Assembly: GCA_030603365.1 (NCBI GenBank)
Contig: JAUVXV010000004.1
Location: forward strand, 197,569 to 261,568
Length of the DNA stretch: 64,000 bases
Source of the DNA: Candidatus Heimdallarchaeota archaeon
GTDB taxonomy: Archaea > Asgardarchaeota > Heimdallarchaeia > Heimdallarchaeales > Heimdallarchaeaceae
Direction of reading: 5' to 3'
The notes under the pieces are model-generated. The model was not told the origin of the DNA. It made no database searches and worked only from the letters and a program-made list of their open reading frames with translations. The stretch's first letter is position 1; every line of letters begins with the position of its first letter. Of this stretch, positions 20,882 through 30,465 are shown piece after piece. The translations under genes and the position numbers were made by a program.

Positions 20882-21451
20882 ATGAGCGAAGAAAAGAACT
20901 ATTTTGTTCATCCTTCAGCTTTTGTTGAAGAAAATGTTACTATTGGTGAAAGAACCAAAATATGGCACTTAGTTCAAGTAAGAGGGGGCGCTAAAATAGG
21001 TGAAGATTGTAATTTTGGAAAATCAGTATTCATTGATTCAAACGTTTCTATTGGAAATAATGTTAAAATCCAAAACTTTGTCTCTGTCTATCAAGGAGTT
21101 ACTATTGAAGATGATGTTTTTATTGGACCTCATGTTTGCTTTACTAATGATTATCTTCCACGATCTTTCATTTCTGATTGGAAATTGGTTAAAACTGAAG
21201 TGAAAAAAGGTGCATCTATTGGTGCAAATGCAACCATTGTGTGTGGGATTACAATCGGTGAGTATGCGATGATTGGAGCAGGTAGTTTGGTTTCCAAAGA
21301 TGTACCTCATCATGCATTGGTTTATGGTAATCCTGCTAAGTTCAAGGGATATGTTTGTTCCTGTGGAAACATAGTGAAGAAAACTCAAGACTATTTACTA
21401 GAAGGGACAATATTGGAATGTGATAAATGTAACAAAACAGTCGTAATTTAG
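20882..21451 (+). CDS. left-handed beta-helix (hexapeptide) acyltransferase, WbpD-like
   Basis: Hexapeptide repeats (IGERTKIWHLVQVRGGAKIGEDCNFGKSVFID...IGANATIVCGITIGEYAMIGAGSLVSKDVPHHALVYGNPAKFKG) and C-terminal Zn-ribbon-like CSCGN...CDKC. Confidence 0.9.
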   Translation: MSEEKNYFVHPSAFVEENVTIGERTKIWHLVQVRGGAKIGEDCNFGKSVFIDSNVSIGNNVKIQNFVSVYQGVTIEDDVFIGPHVCFTNDYLPRSFISDWKLVKTEVKKGASIGANATIVCGITIGEYAMIGAGSLVSKDVPHHALVYGNPAKFKGYVCSCGNIVKKTQDYLLEGTILECDKCNKTVVI

Positions 21452-21658
21452 CTTTCATTTTCTTCATTTTCTATTTCTCTATTGATTTTGTTAAATTGCG
21501 TTTTCTTCAACTAGGTTTTTATCGTCGGTGAGGTAAACCTTAAATAACATTTTCAGTTGGAGTTAAAATGCTGGGTATTCTAGACAACTAGTGTTACAAA
21601 TCTATAAATGGGTTAACGAACACTACTAGATAATTTAATACTTGTATGGGGTTATCAA

Positions 21659-21868
21659 ATGAACTTAATTTCAATAAGGCTTCCGAGTGAATTTGTAGAG
21701 ATTTTGGATGAGATGGTTCTTCAGGGGCGATATGCTTCGAGGTCAGAGGCAATTAGATTAGCATTAAGAGATTTTTATAGAGAACATTATGCTTCAAAAC
21801 AATCAACAGACTTTCGTTTTCCAAATGTTGATTATACTTATAGCAATATAGTTTTTGAAGATGACTAA
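21659..21868 (+). CDS. ribbon-helix-helix (CopG/NikR-like) transcriptional regulator
   Basis: MNLISIRLPSEFVEILDEMVLQGRYASRSEAIRLALRDFYREH. Confidence 0.88.
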   Translation: MNLISIRLPSEFVEILDEMVLQGRYASRSEAIRLALRDFYREHYASKQSTDFRFPNVDYTYSNIVFEDD

Positions 21869-21956
21869 TCTAATCTCATAATAAAAGCAGATATATGCCA
21901 TTTGAAGAAACGCTAGGTTTAACAAATGGGGAACCATAATTTTTAGTAATAAGTAG

Positions 21957-23045
21957 TTGATTCAAATGACAGACATGGTTGATTCTAAAGGTAGTGACGA
22001 AGTACAAACTTCTACTGAAGAATTATCTGAAGACAAACCACAAACACCATTGTCAAGATTCATCTCAAAATCAAAAAGAGAGGTCTCAACTTTTTCATCT
22101 AAAGCATATCAGAAACTTGAACCAATCATTTTTCCTTTGAAAAATAAATATGTTAGGTATACTCTTTCTGCAATCCTTTTTGGTCTAGTTATTGCGCTCT
22201 ATGTTCTATATGAAACATATCCTGGAGTTGAAAATACTGCATTACGTGCTTTTCTTGTTCCGATAGGATTGGTTCTTGCAACAATTCTAGTCTTCTATAT
22301 AACTTGGGATGATCCCTATTTCAGAAAATATAGATCTCCAGGAATATATGTTGTAGTATTAACTACTATCTTTTACATTTTCATCTTTACAGACATTTCC
22401 GACCTATTGTTTAGCACAACACTTGCAACCTGGTTAACGAAATCTACTGGTTTTCTTACTTCTTCAATTGTAGAAGCTTTTGGGATAAACATATCTGATG
22501 TAGCTTGGCAATCTTTTCCCACATACGAGAAAGTAAATTGGATGAATAGAACTACATTCTTCCTTAGTTCACCTGAAGAATTAACATCGTATATGTCACT
22601 TGTGAGTATAAAATGGATGACTAGAATAGTATTCTTTAACGCCCCCAGTGAACAAGGATCTCTGTATATTGACGCTGCTTGTAGTGGTATTCATTCTTTA
22701 ACAGTTTTTACTGCTGTATTTCTTTTAATGCTTTTTGAGGCTCGTAAACGCCTTCAATGGACTTACACAACTATCTTAGTAACTCTGATTGGAATCATTG
22801 GAACCTACATCATGAATCTAATTAGAATTATGATAATAATCTCACTCTATTATTATCAAGGTTCCTCCATTGCTGGTCCAGTGCATAATTATCTGGGCTA
22901 TGTAATTTTGATTATTTGGCTTCCTATTTTCTGGTTATATGTTCTCCCTCTTGGTGAGAAGAAGGAAGTAAAACAAGAAAGAAAGTTAAGAAGACAAGAA
23001 AAGAAGGAACAAAAGAAGAAAAAGACAGATTTAGAGCAATTGTAG
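21957..23045 (+). CDS. archaeosortase/exosortase family transpeptidase
   Basis: Multi-TM protein with exosortase motifs: YIDAACSGIHSLTVF (Cys), IMNLIRIMIIISL (Arg), GPVHNYLGYVILI (His). Confidence 0.85.
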   Translation: MIQMTDMVDSKGSDEVQTSTEELSEDKPQTPLSRFISKSKREVSTFSSKAYQKLEPIIFPLKNKYVRYTLSAILFGLVIALYVLYETYPGVENTALRAFLVPIGLVLATILVFYITWDDPYFRKYRSPGIYVVVLTTIFYIFIFTDISDLLFSTTLATWLTKSTGFLTSSIVEAFGINISDVAWQSFPTYEKVNWMNRTTFFLSSPEELTSYMSLVSIKWMTRIVFFNAPSEQGSLYIDAACSGIHSLTVFTAVFLLMLFEARKRLQWTYTTILVTLIGIIGTYIMNLIRIMIIISLYYYQGSSIAGPVHNYLGYVILIIWLPIFWLYVLPLGEKKEVKQERKLRRQEKKEQKKKKTDLEQL

Positions 23046-23046
23046 C

Positions 23047-24195
23047 TCATAGAAATTTTTCATAAACTTCAAGCGTTAATTTTGCAGTATTATCCCAGGT
23101 ATATTTCTTTGCTATTTCTCTTGAATTCTTTGCAATTGAGGATAATTGTTGTTTATTGTTCATTACTTCAACTATCTTCTCTGCAAAAGAGCTAACGGTT
23201 CTTTCTGTAGTGAGAATTGTATTATCATGTTCAAAAGTAACAGCTTCGGGGGCTGCTAGAATGGGGGTTTGGCAAGATAATGCCTCTAATAAAGTTAAAT
23301 TCATTCCTTCATAGTTTGAAGGAAGTAAGAACAAATCAACGGAGCTGAAGTAACTATTCTTCATATTGTCTTCAATATAACCTAGATCTATAACTGAATC
23401 GGTAAGATTATTTCTTTTCAAACCCTTTGTGAATATCTTTCTTTGTTTCAAATCATCGCCAGCAAATAGCAATTTAATGTTTGGATTTTTATTTTTCACT
23501 TCTTTTAGTAGTGGTATAAGCATTTCAGAACCCTTTCTAATCATCATTCTTCCAAGGAATCCTAAAACAAACTCCCCTTCCTTTTTTTCATAAATACACT
23601 TTTCATCCTTAGTGTATTTTGTTGTATCTACTCCATTAGGTACAACAGTGATTTTAGATTCTTCAATAGGATAATTTTCTACTATCTCTTGTTTTATTGG
23701 TTTACTAACAGCAATAAGATGATCTGCCTGTTTCATAAGCTTGTTTTCTATCCTTCTCAATAGGGGATAAGCAACAAGTAATCTTCTTTCAACCCAATTC
23801 AAAGTAGCAGATGGTTGTGCTATTATAGACCTTTGTTCTCCAAAAAAGGTTGTATGAACTGTTTCAATTCTAGGCGTTTTTGTTTTTATTTTCCTAGTAG
23901 AGAGCATTGGGAGATTACCATGTATTATTGAGGGGTTTATTGAATTTAAAACAGAATTAGTTCCCCTCCAATAGCTACTAGAATAAAAGAACCTTGAAGA
24001 AATTGTTTTGATGAATTCAATTTTAACGTCTGATTTTGTGGGTTTTGGAGTAAGTACTTCATCCCTTAAAGCAGTAACCAAAACAGGATTCCAACTGCTT
24101 TGTTTTATGATAGATTTTGCCAATTCTTCACTATAAATCCAGGTTGCTCCTCGTCTGTATTCCTGAGTAAGTATGCATGCAGTATTATTATTCAT
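23047..24195 (-). CDS. GT4 family glycosyltransferase
   Basis: VPNGVDTTKY, GFLGRMMIRKGSEMLIPLL, LLPSNYEGMNLTLLEALSCQTPILA. Confidence 0.92.
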   Translation of the reverse strand: MNNNTACILTQEYRRGATWIYSEELAKSIIKQSSWNPVLVTALRDEVLTPKPTKSDVKIEFIKTISSRFFYSSSYWRGTNSVLNSINPSIIHGNLPMLSTRKIKTKTPRIETVHTTFFGEQRSIIAQPSATLNWVERRLLVAYPLLRRIENKLMKQADHLIAVSKPIKQEIVENYPIEESKITVVPNGVDTTKYTKDEKCIYEKKEGEFVLGFLGRMMIRKGSEMLIPLLKEVKNKNPNIKLLFAGDDLKQRKIFTKGLKRNNLTDSVIDLGYIEDNMKNSYFSSVDLFLLPSNYEGMNLTLLEALSCQTPILAAPEAVTFEHDNTILTTERTVSSFAEKIVEVMNNKQQLSSIAKNSREIAKKYTWDNTAKLTLEVYEKFL

Positions 24196-25084
24196 TTTTC
24201 AAACCTCTAGTAAGTATATCATTTAAGTTAATTGTAGGATATTGATTCTTTTGATTATAAAATTCTGACTGACCTATTGGTTTCATGTCATATTGTACTA
24301 CCAATTCAAAAATGCTCTCCATCAATGAACGCAATTTAAGTGGTTCAAATACTGCATGAACGTATAAACAAACATAAGTGGCACTGCTATCAATATGCTC
24401 CTGAAACCGTTGTTTGTAGAATTGGATAATTTCGTTCTTTGTTTTTCCTTGGATCATTAATTCTTCAATCGTTATCTCAGTTACAGGTAACTGCACAATA
24501 GATTCATGAGAAGATTCATTCTCTTTATCAAATGTAAGTAGAAAAGGAGAATGATAAATAAAATCTGATGCGAATTTAAACTGCTTAGAAGTAAGCATTT
24601 TCAAATAAAATGGGTTCACAATGAAATTAGGGGCAGCATTTGATTGAGGTTGTTTTTCAAATATTCTGTTATACTCTCTTATGGTTAGATCTAGATACTC
24701 AGAAGTTTCATCCTTGTTGAACTGAGCAAAACGATTTGCCCAACGTATGTGATTGTATCCGTGAGGATGGAATTCAGTGAGTTTATTTGCTTCATACTCT
24801 CTTAGCTCCTTCATGATGCTTTCATCAATGTTCTTAGGTGGGAGCAAAACTCCTCGTAATAAATCTTTCCAGTGATTTCTCTTCCAGATTGGAATTCTTC
24901 TTTTAATTGGTTCTCTATTTTTGATTATTCTAAATATATTTCTTCCTGTAGCATATTTCCCTAAACTTAGATAGTAGGTGAAAGGAAATGAATATTTCTT
25001 AGAAAGGTTAATACTCTCAGGGAGAGCTTTATGTAACCCCTCCCATGTATCTATGTCGACTCTAAAGCAAAAATTCGTCTCCAC
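24188..25084 (-). CDS. polysaccharide deacetylase-like enzyme resembling ArnD deformylase
   Basis: FCFRVDIDTWEGLHKALPESINLSKKYSFPFTYYLSLGKYATGRNIFRI ... WKDLLRGVLLPP ... EFHPHGYNHIRWA. Proposed GTG start at 25084 preceded by AGGAGCTGA. Confidence 0.72.
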   Translation of the reverse strand: METNFCFRVDIDTWEGLHKALPESINLSKKYSFPFTYYLSLGKYATGRNIFRIIKNREPIKRRIPIWKRNHWKDLLRGVLLPPKNIDESIMKELREYEANKLTEFHPHGYNHIRWANRFAQFNKDETSEYLDLTIREYNRIFEKQPQSNAAPNFIVNPFYLKMLTSKQFKFASDFIYHSPFLLTFDKENESSHESIVQLPVTEITIEELMIQGKTKNEIIQFYKQRFQEHIDSSATYVCLYVHAVFEPLKLRSLMESIFELVVQYDMKPIGQSEFYNQKNQYPTINLNDILTRGLKNE

Positions 25085-25091
25085 TTCTAAG

Positions 25092-26309
25092 TCAGCTCCT
25101 TTCAAGCACTCTCTTATAGAGTACCTCAGTATCTTCTGCTTTTTTCTCCCAACTGAATTCTTTAACAGCCATGTCATAACCTAATTTGGATAATTCAATT
25201 GAACGTTCTTCGGAATCTAGTAATTTCACAACCCCTTTAGCTAATTCTTTGGGGTTTTTAGGAGGAACGAGAACACAATTTTTTCCTTGGTCAGTTATCT
25301 CTCTTATACCAGGGATATCAGAAGCCACTATCGCTTTTCTCATCGCCATAGCTTCAAGTACACTTATACTGGATGCTTCAACTATACTTGGAACAACAAC
25401 TACATCTGCTAAAGCTAAATATGAGGGAATTTTCTTATTAGGTACCATCCCAATTAACTTGACGTTCTTTTGTAGTTCCCTTTGTTTTACTTCTTTTTCA
25501 ATCGAGAATCTTTCTGGACCATCACCTACAATGATCAATTTTGCAGTAGAATATTTTTTCAATATTTGTTCAAATCCACGAATCAGATGAATTACACCAT
25601 TTTTGACTACTAATCTTCTAGTGGTCATAATAATAGGTCCCTCTTCATTATTTATTTTGGCTTCAGGTAATATATCGGGTTTAAATATCTCTATGTCAAC
25701 TCCGTTTAAAATAGTGTGAATTTTCTCCTTTGTTTCTTCTTTACACCAACTTTTTACAATCTGAGCATAATCATAATCTGTGTGAATCTGACAGTCACTT
25801 TTTCTTGCTAAATAGGGAGCAAGCTTTCTTTCCATTTTTCTATAGAACCCAACTTTAAGACGGTTTTTTACCAGCTGATTCCAGTATTTGTAGTAGGATC
25901 CATGCATTGTATTGACTATTTTTTTATGATTTCTCTTTCCTAGAGATACCGCTACTAAACCAGAAGAATAAACATGACCATGAAAAAGGTCAAAATCACT
26001 ACCATCTATTTCACGTCTTAATAATGGTAAAGTATTTTTGAATAAGAAGAAGAGCTGACGAGAAAATTTTAGCTGTTGTGGATTATAACTATGCTTTATT
26101 GTAGATAACAAATCTAATCTTCTAATCTCTACTCCATCAATAGTTGTTTTCTTTTCATTGTTGGGTATAGAACCTGTGATATATGTCACTTTATGTCCTT
26201 TTTTTACTAGAGCTTTTGATAGGTTTAATGCATGAAGTTCCACGCCACCGCCTATTGAAGAATCGTCATGAGGGCCCAGTTCAAATATCATTGCAATGTT
26301 TAAGGACAT
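25092..26309 (-). CDS. GT4 family glycosyltransferase
   Basis: LNGVDIEIFKPD, IVGDGPERFSIEKEV, VVVPSIVEASSISVLEAMAMRKAIVAS. Confidence 0.93.
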   Translation of the reverse strand: MSLNIAMIFELGPHDDSSIGGGVELHALNLSKALVKKGHKVTYITGSIPNNEKKTTIDGVEIRRLDLLSTIKHSYNPQQLKFSRQLFFLFKNTLPLLRREIDGSDFDLFHGHVYSSGLVAVSLGKRNHKKIVNTMHGSYYKYWNQLVKNRLKVGFYRKMERKLAPYLARKSDCQIHTDYDYAQIVKSWCKEETKEKIHTILNGVDIEIFKPDILPEAKINNEEGPIIMTTRRLVVKNGVIHLIRGFEQILKKYSTAKLIIVGDGPERFSIEKEVKQRELQKNVKLIGMVPNKKIPSYLALADVVVVPSIVEASSISVLEAMAMRKAIVASDIPGIREITDQGKNCVLVPPKNPKELAKGVVKLLDSEERSIELSKLGYDMAVKEFSWEKKAEDTEVLYKRVLERS

Positions 26310-26314
26310 CTATA

Positions 26315-27304
26315 TCACTCTTCTTTCATTGGTTGAAAAATGGCTTGTAATATTCCAATACTCCATGAAATGTGCCCTTCGATAAACATGATAGGTAATA
26401 AAAAGATAAATTTCCATTGTTTAAATCTGTAAGCTTGAATCAAAGAAGTCAGTTTTATAGTTACTAAGTAAAGACCAAAATATGTTACTAATGCTGGCCA
26501 TATCCATAGACTAGCAAACAGTGCAAATACAAGAAAGATTCCTGTTATGAAGTAAAAAGTAGGTAATAAATGCCAAAGTTCTAGGCCTGTTTTATGCTCC
26601 TTAAAAAATTGTATCTTGCCTATAGCATATTTTCTTGACTTCGAGCGGAACGATCTGTGATTTTGCGGTCGTTGATGGTAAACAATGGCATCTGGTGTGA
26701 AATAAAGCTTAAAACCTTTTTTTAAGAGTTTGAAATTTATGTCAGTATCTTCAGCAGTTAATAATGCTTCATTAAATGGAAGAGCTTCTTTTAACACCTC
26801 TTTTCTATAAACTACGTTACATCCCGCTGCACTCTCGACAAATCTACCTTCTTTGTTAAATATACTCCTAGCTTGTTCAGACCACCCACCTCCTAGAAAA
26901 GTATTATAGATAGCTGTAACAGCTTTGCCAAACAAGCTCTCATTTGGGTATTCAATATTGGGACCAGTGATGCAAACAACGTTTTCCTCTTTCATCTCCT
27001 CTAAAGTAGAAACTAAAATTTCCAACCAATCTTCTTTTGCAATTACATCAGAATCTGTAAAAGCTATTATTTCCCCTTCAGCTATCTCAAGCGCAACATT
27101 ACAAGCAGCAGCCCTCGTTCCCCCTTCTTCATATACAATTTTACAATCAAACTCTTTTGCTATCTTAATAGTATCATCAATTGAATGACCATCAGCTATG
27201 ATTATTTCTGTTGGAGCTAAAGTTTGTTTCTTAATAGAATCTAAACAAGCTCTTAATGTAGGAGCGTTGTTATAGGTGGGGATTATAAGGGACACTGTGG
27301 TCAT
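26315..27304 (-). CDS. GT2 family glycosyltransferase with C-terminal TM helices
   Basis: SLIIPTYNNAPTLRACLDSIKKQTLAPTEIIIADGHSIDDT, AFTDSDVIAKEDWL, AEDTDINFKLLKKG. Confidence 0.93.
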   Translation of the reverse strand: MTTVSLIIPTYNNAPTLRACLDSIKKQTLAPTEIIIADGHSIDDTIKIAKEFDCKIVYEEGGTRAAACNVALEIAEGEIIAFTDSDVIAKEDWLEILVSTLEEMKEENVVCITGPNIEYPNESLFGKAVTAIYNTFLGGGWSEQARSIFNKEGRFVESAAGCNVVYRKEVLKEALPFNEALLTAEDTDINFKLLKKGFKLYFTPDAIVYHQRPQNHRSFRSKSRKYAIGKIQFFKEHKTGLELWHLLPTFYFITGIFLVFALFASLWIWPALVTYFGLYLVTIKLTSLIQAYRFKQWKFIFLLPIMFIEGHISWSIGILQAIFQPMKEE

Positions 27305-27321
27305 GATTCCGGATCACTCTC

Positions 27322-27840
27322 TTATATCTTTAAACGTTCTTCCTTAAAGAAGTGTTTCTTTTTATACCCTTTAGAAATATGCATAGCTTCTTGATATTCA
27401 AAAATCTGATTTGGATTTTCCGAAAGCTTTGAGATTAGAAGTTTTTTAGCTTCTTTCTTAAGAGATTCAATACCCTTCTTTTCTGTTAACGGACAATACC
27501 ATACCAACCATTTAACTTCATATTCTCCTCTACTCACTTGTTTGATTTTAATGAATAAAGGAAATAACATGCAATCCAAAGGTCTGTCACTGTAAATGGC
27601 ACATACCCCATCATCTGATAGAAAAAAACAATCATCTGAGTCTTTTTGTTTTGCAACAACTAATGCTTTCTTTTGGTTTGTTTCTATAGTATTGTACCAA
27701 TTGCTTTCCTTATTCTTCTCACTTATCCTTTCAAAATCAATCTTGGTTAATGCGGGAGGAGTACTTCTGCAACATTTACTCTCACAATGTTTTGAACAAA
27801 TTTCAAGGCTATCAGAAGTTATTTTCATGTATTCCCCCAA
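27322..27840 (-). CDS. YkgJ-type Cys-cluster protein
   Basis: CSKHCESKCCRSTPPALTKIDFERI ... CFFLSDDGVCAIYSDRPLDCMLFP. Confidence 0.75.
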   Translation of the reverse strand: MGEYMKITSDSLEICSKHCESKCCRSTPPALTKIDFERISEKNKESNWYNTIETNQKKALVVAKQKDSDDCFFLSDDGVCAIYSDRPLDCMLFPLFIKIKQVSRGEYEVKWLVWYCPLTEKKGIESLKKEAKKLLISKLSENPNQIFEYQEAMHISKGYKKKHFFKEERLKI

Positions 27841-29099
27841 AAAGACTCTTTAACCATTTTCTCGATATCATCCGCAGGTTTGATCAATTCCATTTTCTTT
27901 TCTTGATTCAAAGCAAATACGGCAGGTCTTGGATATCCAAATTGCTCACTCATCGATATCGTGTATGCACCGCAATTCAAAACAACTAACAGATCTTCTT
28001 CATCTATCTCAAAGTCAACTGATTCATCAGTTAATACATCTACAGGAAGACACAAAGGGCCACCAACGTTTGTATATTGACCTTTGCCTTTATATCTCTC
28101 AGGAATTACTTTGTAATGAGTATATCTCATTGGAATAAGTGTATTTGCACCAATATCTGTAAAAGCCCACTTTCTTCCCCATGATTTTTTTGTTCTCAAA
28201 ACTTTTGTTATTGCAATAAAACTATCTTCTATCAGATATCTACCGGGTTCAAGAATTATCATTTTATCTTCAATATTATCGATTAAAGATGAGATTTGTT
28301 TACCTAATTTAGTGATTTGAAATCCGCTTTCATCTAAAGTAGACTTACTAGCCAAACCACCCCCAAGATTAAGGGTCTTAATTACAATACCTTGTTTCTT
28401 CTCTAAATCTTCAATGTATTTATTCAAAAAAACTAATAGTTCTTCATAAAATTCATGAGATGTTAGATTCGTACCTATGTGAGTATGAACACCTACAGGA
28501 TTAAGATTGACACTTTTCTTTGCATACTCAAATAATTTAATCCCTCTTGAGTAATCTATTCCAAGTTTGCTGTTTTTCTTAATCAACATCTTTTTTTCTG
28601 TTTTTTCATCTAATAAAGGATGAATGCGAATTGTTATTGGTTGAACTATCCCCTTCATTTTTGCTATTTTTTCAATTAGAACTAGTTCATTCATTGAATC
28701 GATATTAAGATATTCGATCTCATTATTAATCGCATATTCAAGTTCTTCTTTTGTCTTAGCAGGTCCATTAAAAATTATATCCTTGTTGGAAATTCCTGCT
28801 TCATGAGCCAATTTAAGCTCAAAGAGAGACATAACTTCTATTCCTAAACCTAATTGCTTTGCATTGTGTAAAATTCTACCCAGAAAGTTGGCCTTTATTG
28901 CATAAGATATAAACAAATTTGGTAAATTCTTCTTGAGATCTTTTTCTAACTCTAGAGCATTACTTCGAAATCTCTCCTCTAGATATACAAAAATTGGTGT
29001 TTTATTCTTTTCTAGAATTGAATCAACCATTTTGTTGTATATGTGAAGTTTATTGCTCTTGTACTCAAGATAAGGATAGTTTTTTACAGTATCTAACAT
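27825..29099 (-). CDS. fold-III PLP-dependent decarboxylase (DAPDC/LysA-like; substrate unresolved)
   Basis: SYAIKANFLGRIL (PLP lysine), GVHTHIGTN, LNLGGGL, ILEPGRYLIEDS, NVGGPLCLPVDVL. Confidence 0.9.
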   Translation of the reverse strand: MLDTVKNYPYLEYKSNKLHIYNKMVDSILEKNKTPIFVYLEERFRSNALELEKDLKKNLPNLFISYAIKANFLGRILHNAKQLGLGIEVMSLFELKLAHEAGISNKDIIFNGPAKTKEELEYAINNEIEYLNIDSMNELVLIEKIAKMKGIVQPITIRIHPLLDEKTEKKMLIKKNSKLGIDYSRGIKLFEYAKKSVNLNPVGVHTHIGTNLTSHEFYEELLVFLNKYIEDLEKKQGIVIKTLNLGGGLASKSTLDESGFQITKLGKQISSLIDNIEDKMIILEPGRYLIEDSFIAITKVLRTKKSWGRKWAFTDIGANTLIPMRYTHYKVIPERYKGKGQYTNVGGPLCLPVDVLTDESVDFEIDEEDLLVVLNCGAYTISMSEQFGYPRPAVFALNQEKKMELIKPADDIEKMVKESFWGNT

Positions 29100-29223
29100 A
29101 ACGCTCTTGCTCTTACAATATTCTTTACTTTAAAAAATATTATCACTATAAAACAAATATTAAGGTAAGTGAGTTATTTGTCAATATCCAGCATATTTTT
29201 GAATATATTATGAAACTTACTTT

Positions 29224-30384
29224 ATGGATAGAGATACAGTTTTTGCTTCATTCTCTGCAATCCAAAAGAATGTTGATTTAAAGGAAGGCATAAACGGATT
29301 AGTAAAACTTTTTGCAGCAATAGACAGATTCCCTTACTCTTCAACTCAAAAATTATCACAAGAAACTGGGTTTCCAATTCCTGTATGCGTTGCAATAAGA
29401 AATGAGATTGAGAAATTAGGGTGGTGTAAACGAGAAGATAAAGGAACTATAATGACCGCCCTAGGGAAAGAAGTTATTTCTTCTATATCTATCTTAAATG
29501 AGAATTTTTCTTGCCCAAACTGTACAAAACCAGGTTTATTGTTCCCACTTGAAGCATATAAGGAACAGTTATCCATTTTAGAAAAATACTCTGATTTGCG
29601 CGGAAAACCTAATACTGTAATTGACCAATCATTTGCTACATCAAAAACTAGTATTCTTCGAGTTCTTACTATGGGGAATAACTATGATTTGTTCTATGGT
29701 AATTATGCGCTTATTGGAGATAGTGATTTAACCTGTATATCATTAACTCTTTTCCTTCATCCTTCCTCCCGAATTGTTGTTTTTGATATTGATCCTAAAT
29801 TAAGAGAAATTATCAATTTAGTAAATAAAGAACTAAACTGTAAAATTGAATTTGTTGAACATGATCTTAGAAAGAACATCCCAGAAGAATTTCAAAATAA
29901 ATTTGATTGCTTTTTAACAGACCCACCCTATACTGTAGATGGGGTGAAACTATTTGTCTCTCGTGGTATTCAAATGCTTTCAAGTAAAAGAAATGGCACA
30001 TTCTATTTGTCGTTTGGAACAAAACCTCCAGATGATTTGTTGGCAATTCAAAAGGACTTAACTGATATGGGTTGTTTACTTACAGATATTTTACCCCGTT
30101 TCAATGAGTATATAGGGGCTCAAAAATTAGGCGGTGTTTCAACTTTCTATAGATTTCATGTGAGTTCTTCAGCTCAACCTCTAATTCTTGGCAACTATGA
30201 AGGACGATTATATACAGGTGATATGAATCCTTTAGTCAGAACATACATTTGTACAAAATGTAAAAGAGAATTTCTTGTTGGAAAAAATCAAGATTTCATA
30301 ACTATTGAATTGCTTAAGGAACATGGCTGTTCTCATTGTGATAATAATAAATTCCAAAAGATACGAGAGAAAAAGATGGAATGA
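29224..30384 (+). CDS. bpsA: N4-bis(aminopropyl)spermidine synthase-like (BpsA / DUF43)
   Basis: N-terminal wHTH, CPNCTKPG, DQSFATSKTSILRV, LIGDSDLTCISL, VVFDIDPKLREI, FDCFLTDPPYTVDGVKLFVSRGI; extra C-terminal CTKCKREF...GCSHCDN Zn ribbon. Confidence 0.85.
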   Translation: MDRDTVFASFSAIQKNVDLKEGINGLVKLFAAIDRFPYSSTQKLSQETGFPIPVCVAIRNEIEKLGWCKREDKGTIMTALGKEVISSISILNENFSCPNCTKPGLLFPLEAYKEQLSILEKYSDLRGKPNTVIDQSFATSKTSILRVLTMGNNYDLFYGNYALIGDSDLTCISLTLFLHPSSRIVVFDIDPKLREIINLVNKELNCKIEFVEHDLRKNIPEEFQNKFDCFLTDPPYTVDGVKLFVSRGIQMLSSKRNGTFYLSFGTKPPDDLLAIQKDLTDMGCLLTDILPRFNEYIGAQKLGGVSTFYRFHVSSSAQPLILGNYEGRLYTGDMNPLVRTYICTKCKREFLVGKNQDFITIELLKEHGCSHCDNNKFQKIREKKME

Positions 30385-30465
30385 TTTTAAAACTGGAAAT
30401 AATAATAAAAAGTAACTTGAACCTGAAAACGCCATAAAAGTTTATTTAGAATAATATAGTTAGGT

